Position numbers and translations under genes: made by a program. Shown in pieces: positions 13,096 through 17,820 of a DNA stretch of 17,820 nucleotides. The DNA comes from DATMXP01 sp964460935 (GTDB taxonomy: Bacteria; Acidobacteriota; Terriglobia; Terriglobales; Acidobacteriaceae). The first letter of the stretch is position 1. Every line of letters starts with the position of its first letter. The notes beneath the pieces were generated by a model. The model worked only from the letters and a program-made list of their open reading frames with translations. It searched no databases and was not told where the DNA came from. Location of the stretch: NCBI GenBank assembly GCA_964460935.1, contig CAYWSM010000068.1:1-17820 (forward strand), in the 5' to 3' direction.

Positions 13096-14682
13096 ATGTC
13101 ACTGACCCTGATTCTCTTCCTGGCGTTTATCGCCGTCACATTGGTCATCACATACTGGGCGGCCAAGCGTTCCTCCGGTGCAGGCGCTTACTTTGCTGCC
13201 GGACGCCGCATCAGCGCATGGCAGAACGGTGTCGCGGTGGCCGGCGACTACATGAGCGCCGCGTCGTTCCTCGGCATCGCCGGCTTGATTGCGTTCTTCG
13301 GCTACGACGGATTCATGTACTCCGTCGGGTGGCTGGTCGCGTATCTAACGGTGCTGTTAATCGTGGCCGAACCCCTTCGCAATGCGGGTAAGTACACCAT
13401 GGCGGATGTGCTCGCCTATCGCATGAACCCGCGGCCGGTGCGGGCGATGGCTTCGCTTAGCACGCTGACCGTCAGCACCTTCTATATGATCGCGCAAATG
13501 GTCGGCGCGGGAGCGCTGGTCAGCCTGCTGCTGAAAGGAACGTTCATCACCTATCAGACGGCAGTCGTGGGAGTCGGCATCCTGATGATCGTGTACGTGG
13601 TGTTCGGCGGCATGATCGCGACCACGTGGGTACAGATCATCAAGGCCATTCTGTTGATGTCGGGCACTGTGCTCCTCAGCGTGCTGGTTCTGGCGAAGTT
13701 CGGATTCAGCTTCAGCAACTTCTTCGACGCCGTACAGCACGTGACTTATACCGTTAACGGGCAACAGGTAGTAAAGGACTTCCTGCAGCCGGGGTTGCGG
13801 TTCAAGCCGCCGTATGGCGCGCTCGACCTGATCTCCCTGGGGATCGCGCTAATCTTCGGCACCGCCGGATTGCCACACATCCTGGTGCGGTTCTACACCG
13901 TACCGGATGCAAAGACTGCCCGCCACAGCGTGGTGTGGGCAATGGTGTTGATCGGCGCCTTCTACATCATGACGACGTTCCTGGGTTTCGGAGCTGCCAC
14001 GTTGGTGGGCCGCGACTTCATCACCAAGAACGGCGGCACGAATATGAGCGCGCCGCTGCTGGCGCAGGCGGTGGCCGGAAACGTGTTCTTCGCGTTCATC
14101 TCGGCGATTGCGTTTGCGACGATCCTGGCGGTGGTGGCCGGCTTGACGATCAGCGCATCAACTTCATTTGCGCATGATCTCTGGACGAACGTCATCCACA
14201 AGGGCGTGGAGCGCAAGCCGGGCGAGGAAGTGCGCGTGGCGCGGGTGACGGCTTTTGTCGTCGGCGCGGTAGCGATCGCAATCGCGATCATGCTCGGACC
14301 GACGGCGAACGTGGCCTTCCTGGTCGCGTTGGCTTTCGCAGTGGCGGCGTCGGCGAACCTGCCGGTAATCGTGTTCTCGATCTACTGGAAGCGGTTCAAC
14401 ACCGCGGGCGCGGTTTGGGGCCTGGTGTTTGGACTGGTTGGCTCGATTGTGCTGATCTTTATCGGCCCCAGCATCATGGGAGTCGATGGGAAGCACTTCA
14501 TCAATCATGCTCCGATCTTCCCGCTGGAGAACCCAGGCATTTTGAGTGTGCCGATCGGGTTCGTGGGAGCGATTCTCGGAACATTGCTCGGCGGTCACGA
14601 AGAGACAGCCGAGGAAAAATTCACCGAGTTGCAAGTGCGCGCAAATACCGGAATCGGCGCGGAAAAAGCGCTGGTTCATTAA
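13096..14682 (+). CDS. actP: Sodium/solute symporter, ActP-like (acetate)
   Basis: A 528-aa inner-membrane symporter of the solute:sodium symporter family with about 13 hydrophobic segments. Family blocks include YFAAGRRISAWQNGVAVAGD, MSAASFLGIAGL, PLRNAGKYTMADVLAYR, VSTFYMIAQMVGAGAL and GTAGLPHILVRFYTVPD. These closely follow ActP, which takes up acetate and other short monocarboxylates with a cation. Context supports this: DUF485 partner upstream, two acyl-CoA ligases downstream. E. coli ActP is about 20 residues longer. An alternative is a lactate/pyruvate carrier of the same family. A terminator follows its stop. Confidence 0.9.
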   Translation: MSLTLILFLAFIAVTLVITYWAAKRSSGAGAYFAAGRRISAWQNGVAVAGDYMSAASFLGIAGLIAFFGYDGFMYSVGWLVAYLTVLLIVAEPLRNAGKYTMADVLAYRMNPRPVRAMASLSTLTVSTFYMIAQMVGAGALVSLLLKGTFITYQTAVVGVGILMIVYVVFGGMIATTWVQIIKAILLMSGTVLLSVLVLAKFGFSFSNFFDAVQHVTYTVNGQQVVKDFLQPGLRFKPPYGALDLISLGIALIFGTAGLPHILVRFYTVPDAKTARHSVVWAMVLIGAFYIMTTFLGFGAATLVGRDFITKNGGTNMSAPLLAQAVAGNVFFAFISAIAFATILAVVAGLTISASTSFAHDLWTNVIHKGVERKPGEEVRVARVTAFVVGAVAIAIAIMLGPTANVAFLVALAFAVAASANLPVIVFSIYWKRFNTAGAVWGLVFGLVGSIVLIFIGPSIMGVDGKHFINHAPIFPLENPGILSVPIGFVGAILGTLLGGHEETAEEKFTELQVRANTGIGAEKALVH

Positions 14683-14691
14683 TACCAATCC

Positions 14692-14720
14692 GGGCCGGGG
14701 TACGCCGGCCCTTTTGCTTT
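14692..14720 (+). terminator. Intrinsic terminator between the symporter and the ligases
   Basis: GGGCCGG (14692-14698) pairs with CCGGCCC (14705-14711) around a 6-base loop, followed by TTTTGCTTT (14712-14720). The U-run is interrupted, so termination may be partial. It lies 9 bases after the symporter stop and 48 bases before the next start, so transport genes and ligase genes may be expressed at different levels. Confidence 0.8.
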
Positions 14721-14768
14721 ATTTCCTAAGTGGTCAAACGTTCGTTCGGCCCCGGTTCGGAGATTTCT

Positions 14769-16673
14769 ATGAGCACTATTACCAAACCGAAAGAAGGCAT
14801 TGATTCCTTACTTACTGCCGATGCCGAGTACGCCGCGCCACAGATCGTGGCTGCGAACTGTTATCAGAAAGACTGGGCCTACGAGTACCACCGTTCGATG
14901 GAATTCCCGCAGGCATTCTGGGGAGATTACGCAAGAAACTTCGTCTGGACGGAACCCTGGAATCACGTTTACGACTTCGATGGCGTTCATCACAAATGGT
15001 TCCAGGGCGGAAAAACCAACATTACGATCAACGCGCTGGATCGTCACGCGCATTCCGAAAATCGCAATCGGGTGGCTTACATCTGGCTGGGCGAAGACGG
15101 GACCGAACGGCAGATCACCTACGGGCAGCTCTATGCGAAAGTCTGCCGCTTTGCCAACGGATTGAAGTCGCTCGGGGTGAAGAAGGGCGATCGCGTCATC
15201 ATTTACATGCCGCTGACGCTCGAGGGCGTGATTTCGATGCTGGCATGTGCGCGGATCGGCGCGATTCATTCCGTCGTATATGCGGGGCTGGGTCACACGG
15301 CATTGCGCGACCGCATTGTCGATGCACAGGCGAAGATCGTCATTACTGGTGACGTGGGATATCGCCGCGGAAAGATCGTGCAACTGAAGTCCATTACCGA
15401 TGAAGCGGTGGATGGGCTCGATTTCGTGGAGAAAGTTGTTGTCTTCGCACGGGAGAAGACGGAACTCACTGGCCGCGAGATCAACTTCAATGAGTTGATG
15501 AAGTTTCCGGACGAGTGTCCGGCCGAGGAGATGGATGCGGAAGATCCGCTGTTCATCCTGTACACGTCTGGAAGCACGGGCAAGCCGAAGGGCGTGGTGC
15601 ACGTGCACGGCGGATACATGGTGGGGATCACCTACCATCTCGAGAACTACTACGACGTCAACCAGCAGGACATTTTCTGGTGCACGTCGGATATCGGCTG
15701 GATCGTGGGCCACTCGTACATCGTGTATGGGCCGCTGTGCGCCGGTGTAACGACAATGTTCCGCGAAGGAGCGATCGATTTCCCGCAACCCGACATCGCG
15801 TGGGAGATCGTCGAGCGTTATCGCGTCAGCAAGATGTTCACAGCTCCGACAGCACTGCGGATGTTCATGCGGTACGGAGAGTCAAATCCGGCCAAGCACG
15901 ACATCAGCAGCCTGAAGGTGATTGCCTGCGCAGGCGAACCCCTGAACCCGGAAGCGTGGCGGTGGGCGCAGACGCATATCGCGGGCGACGGACGCTGGGG
16001 ATACGTGATCGACAACTGGTGGCAGACGGAGCTGGGCTGCCCCGCGATCGGCACGCCGCCCTCGTTGGGGATGCGTCCGGGCAAGTGCGGCATTGCGCTT
16101 CCCGGCGCTGACGTGGACATCGTGGACGAGAACGGCAAGACGGTTCCCCCGGGAGTTGGCGGACGGCTGATACTGCGCCGCCCGTTCCCGACAATGATGC
16201 GAACGGTCTGGGGCGATCCGGACCGGTACGAACGCGAGTGGCAGAAGATTCCGGGCGTGTACATGACGGGCGACGTGGCGGTTCGCGATGCGGACGGCTA
16301 CATCACCGTGCTCGGACGTGTGGACGATGTCCTGAACGTGGCGGGACACCGGATCGGCACGGCGGAAGTGGAAAGCGCTCTGGTGTCGCACCCTGCGGTG
16401 GCCGAAGCGGCGGCGATCGGGGTCCCCGATCCGCTGAAGGGCGAGGTCATCAAGGCATTCGTGCAGTGCCGCACCGGGCACACCGCATCTGATGCCTTAG
16501 CAACCACCCTGATCGAGCACGTGCGGCGGGAACTTGGCCCCATAGCTACGCCTTCGGCGATAGAATTTGTGGCAGCACTGCCCAAGACTCGATCGGGTAA
16601 AATTCTTCGCCGGTACTTGAAGGCCAAAGAACAGGGCATCGACCCAGGCGACATCTCCACGTTAGAGCAGTAG
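14769..16673 (+). CDS. AMP-forming acyl-CoA synthetase, Acs-like paralogue
   Basis: A 634-aa cytoplasmic ligase that forms acyl-CoA from a short acid, ATP and CoA. ATG 14769 was chosen for GGAG at 14759-14762 and a normal Acs N-terminus. It has the ATP loop YTSGSTGKPKG (265-275), WWQTE (Trp417-418), TGDVAVRDADGYITVLGRVDD, and the C-terminal PKTRSGKILRR with catalytic Lys611, the site acetylated in regulated Acs enzymes. Acyl-pocket positions differ from acetate enzymes: GWIVGHS gives Ile312 and Val313 (Thr in Acs), and CAGEP gives Ala388 (Val in Acs), while Trp418 is kept. Val to Ala here is typical of propionyl-CoA synthetases, so propionate or a mixed substrate range is likely. A second ligase follows 71 bases later. 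Confidence 0.92.
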   Translation: MSTITKPKEGIDSLLTADAEYAAPQIVAANCYQKDWAYEYHRSMEFPQAFWGDYARNFVWTEPWNHVYDFDGVHHKWFQGGKTNITINALDRHAHSENRNRVAYIWLGEDGTERQITYGQLYAKVCRFANGLKSLGVKKGDRVIIYMPLTLEGVISMLACARIGAIHSVVYAGLGHTALRDRIVDAQAKIVITGDVGYRRGKIVQLKSITDEAVDGLDFVEKVVVFAREKTELTGREINFNELMKFPDECPAEEMDAEDPLFILYTSGSTGKPKGVVHVHGGYMVGITYHLENYYDVNQQDIFWCTSDIGWIVGHSYIVYGPLCAGVTTMFREGAIDFPQPDIAWEIVERYRVSKMFTAPTALRMFMRYGESNPAKHDISSLKVIACAGEPLNPEAWRWAQTHIAGDGRWGYVIDNWWQTELGCPAIGTPPSLGMRPGKCGIALPGADVDIVDENGKTVPPGVGGRLILRRPFPTMMRTVWGDPDRYEREWQKIPGVYMTGDVAVRDADGYITVLGRVDDVLNVAGHRIGTAEVESALVSHPAVAEAAAIGVPDPLKGEVIKAFVQCRTGHTASDALATTLIEHVRRELGPIATPSAIEFVAALPKTRSGKILRRYLKAKEQGIDPGDISTLEQ

Positions 16674-16744
16674 AGAAAGCCCATATTTCCCAACAGAACG
16701 GAGATGTGGGGCATCAAAATAATCTCTCCAAGACGAGGATCGGA

Positions 16745-17820
16745 ATGGCACAGGAGTCCGCAACGCAGCAACAAACCAGCATTGATTCCATATTGCAGGA
16801 ACAGCGGAAGTTTGAACCCTCGCCGGAATTCCGGCAGCAGGCCTATATCAAGAGCCTCGAAGATTACGACCGCATTTACAAAGAATCAGTCGAAAACCCG
16901 GATAAATTCTGGAGTTCCATCGCCAGGGATCTTCACTGGTTCAAGCCGTGGAACACGGTTTTGGAATGGGATTGTCCGTGGGCAAAGTGGTTTGTCGGCG
17001 GCCAAACGAACCTGTCGTACAACTGTCTCGACCTGCAGGTCGCTAAAGGTCGCGGCAACAAGACGGCCATAATCTGGGAAGGCGAACCGGGCGAGATCCG
17101 TACCTACACGTACTCGCAACTGCTGACCGAAGTGCAGAAGTTCGCGAATGCCTTGAAGTCGCTTGGCATCAAGAAAGGCGACCGCGTCACCATTTATATG
17201 GGCATGACGCCGGAATTGCCGATTGCCCTGCTGGCATGTGCGCGCATCGGCGCGGTGCATTCGGTGATTTTTGGCGGATTCTCGGCGAATGCAATTGTGG
17301 ATCGCAACAACGATGCGCAGGCGGTTGCCGTCATCACGCAGGACACCAGCTATCGCCGCGGCAACGAAGTGAAGCTGAAGGAGACAGTCGACGAAGCGCT
17401 GGAAAGCTGCCCAACGGTAAAGCATGTGATCGTGTACAAGCGCACGGGCACACCGGTGACCATGAAACCAGGCCGCGATCACTGGTATCACGAGCTGATG
17501 GAAAAGGCGTCGGCTGATTGTCCCGCTGAACCGCTCGATTCCGAGCATCCGCTGTACATCCTTTACACGTCAGGCACGACCGGAAAACCGAAGGGCGTGG
17601 TGCACACCACCGGGGGCTACGCGGTCGGAACCTACATCACGACGAAGTGGGTATTCGATCTGAAAGAAAACGATGTGTACTGGTGTACGGCCGATATCGG
17701 CTGGGTCACCGGACACAGCTACATCGTTTACGGGCCACTGCAGAACGGCGCGACCGTGGTGATGTACGAAGGCGCTCCGAACTTCCCGCAACCCGATCGC
17801 TTCTGGTCGATCATCGATCG
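16745..17820 (+). CDS. acs: Acetyl-CoA synthetase, canonical type (N-terminal 358 codons; cut by window edge)
   Basis: This open frame runs off the right edge. It starts at ATG 16745 with GAGGA at 16735-16739. The N-terminus has the Acs blocks FWSSIARDLHWFKPWN, KWFVGGQTNLSYNCLD, RIGAVHSVIFGGFSANAI and DTSYRRGNEVKLK, then the ATP loop YTSGTTGKPKG and CTADIGWVTGHSYIVYGP. Unlike the upstream paralogue it keeps Val321 and Thr322 of the acetate pocket (GWVTGH). The enzyme makes acetyl-CoA from acetate for the TCA or glyoxylate cycles and would use acetate brought in by the symporter. The pocket Trp, the C-terminal catalytic Lys and the 3' end are outside the window, so intactness cannot be judged. 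Confidence 0.94.
   Translation, partial: MAQESATQQQTSIDSILQEQRKFEPSPEFRQQAYIKSLEDYDRIYKESVENPDKFWSSIARDLHWFKPWNTVLEWDCPWAKWFVGGQTNLSYNCLDLQVAKGRGNKTAIIWEGEPGEIRTYTYSQLLTEVQKFANALKSLGIKKGDRVTIYMGMTPELPIALLACARIGAVHSVIFGGFSANAIVDRNNDAQAVAVITQDTSYRRGNEVKLKETVDEALESCPTVKHVIVYKRTGTPVTMKPGRDHWYHELMEKASADCPAEPLDSEHPLYILYTSGTTGKPKGVVHTTGGYAVGTYITTKWVFDLKENDVYWCTADIGWVTGHSYIVYGPLQNGATVVMYEGAPNFPQPDRFWSIID

Noticed and set aside
14808..15788. Minus-strand open frame of 326 codons opposite the first ligase
   Set aside because: It lies fully inside a clear Acs-family gene and is rich in His and Arg, as expected for an antisense shadow in GC-rich DNA.
14769..17820. Recent duplication or assembly artefact giving two ligase copies
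   Set aside because: The two proteins differ along their length, including the N-terminus and pocket residues, so they are old paralogues.

Overview
The window looks like chromosomal DNA of a GC-rich Gram-negative bacterium. An outer-membrane Pal lipoprotein and a Tat-exported peptidase show a diderm envelope. The mix of genes and the style of their products suggest Acidobacteriota (Terriglobia, Koribacter-like). That placement is inference from remembered protein families and was not tested by a search. Most genes are housekeeping or metabolic. I see no CRISPR array, rRNA, tRNA, phage or complete insertion sequence.

Layout. Positions 1-404 hold the 5' part of serS on the minus strand. A 314-base gap with a hairpin follows, then pal (719-1471) with a clear terminator, facing a small exported cytochrome c (1532-1999, minus). 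Divergent from the cytochrome is a PafA-like alkaline phosphatase (2109-3743), whose stop overlaps the start of pyrD (3740-4705). Next come a WalJ/YycJ-type metallo-beta-lactamase hydrolase (4908-5720) and a zinc-finger membrane protein (5727-6170). A broken four-helix-bundle gene (6216-6576, minus) lies between two short-period repeat arrays. Then come a small membrane protein (6670-7029, minus), a DUF169 protein (7163-7870), a zinc alcohol dehydrogenase (8076-9074), an ArsB/SLC13-type ion transporter (9178-10413), a previously easy-to-miss secreted His-rich microprotein (10410-10589, minus) and a Tat-exported M24 peptidase (10724-12001). After a 714-base gap the window ends with an acetate module: DUF485 subunit, ActP-type symporter, a divergent acyl-CoA synthetase and a canonical acetyl-CoA synthetase cut by the window edge.

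How the genes work together. The strongest functional unit is 12716-17820, for uptake of acetate or a similar short acid and its activation to acyl-CoA. A terminator separates the transport pair from the two ligases. The first ligase carries pocket changes (Thr to Val, Val to Ala) that suggest a substrate larger than acetate, such as propionate, while the second keeps the acetate-type residues.

The least ordinary feature is a set of short-period degenerate repeat arrays in the intergenic spaces between 4.7 and 9.1 kb. Octamers occur at 4710-4765, 4782-4845 (inverted) and 9066-9121. Heptamers flank the broken four-helix-bundle gene (6175-6195 and 6643-6677). Nonamers occur at 7893-7929 with an inverted copy at 7947-7962. 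All lie just after stop codons, and two of them supply part of a stop codon.
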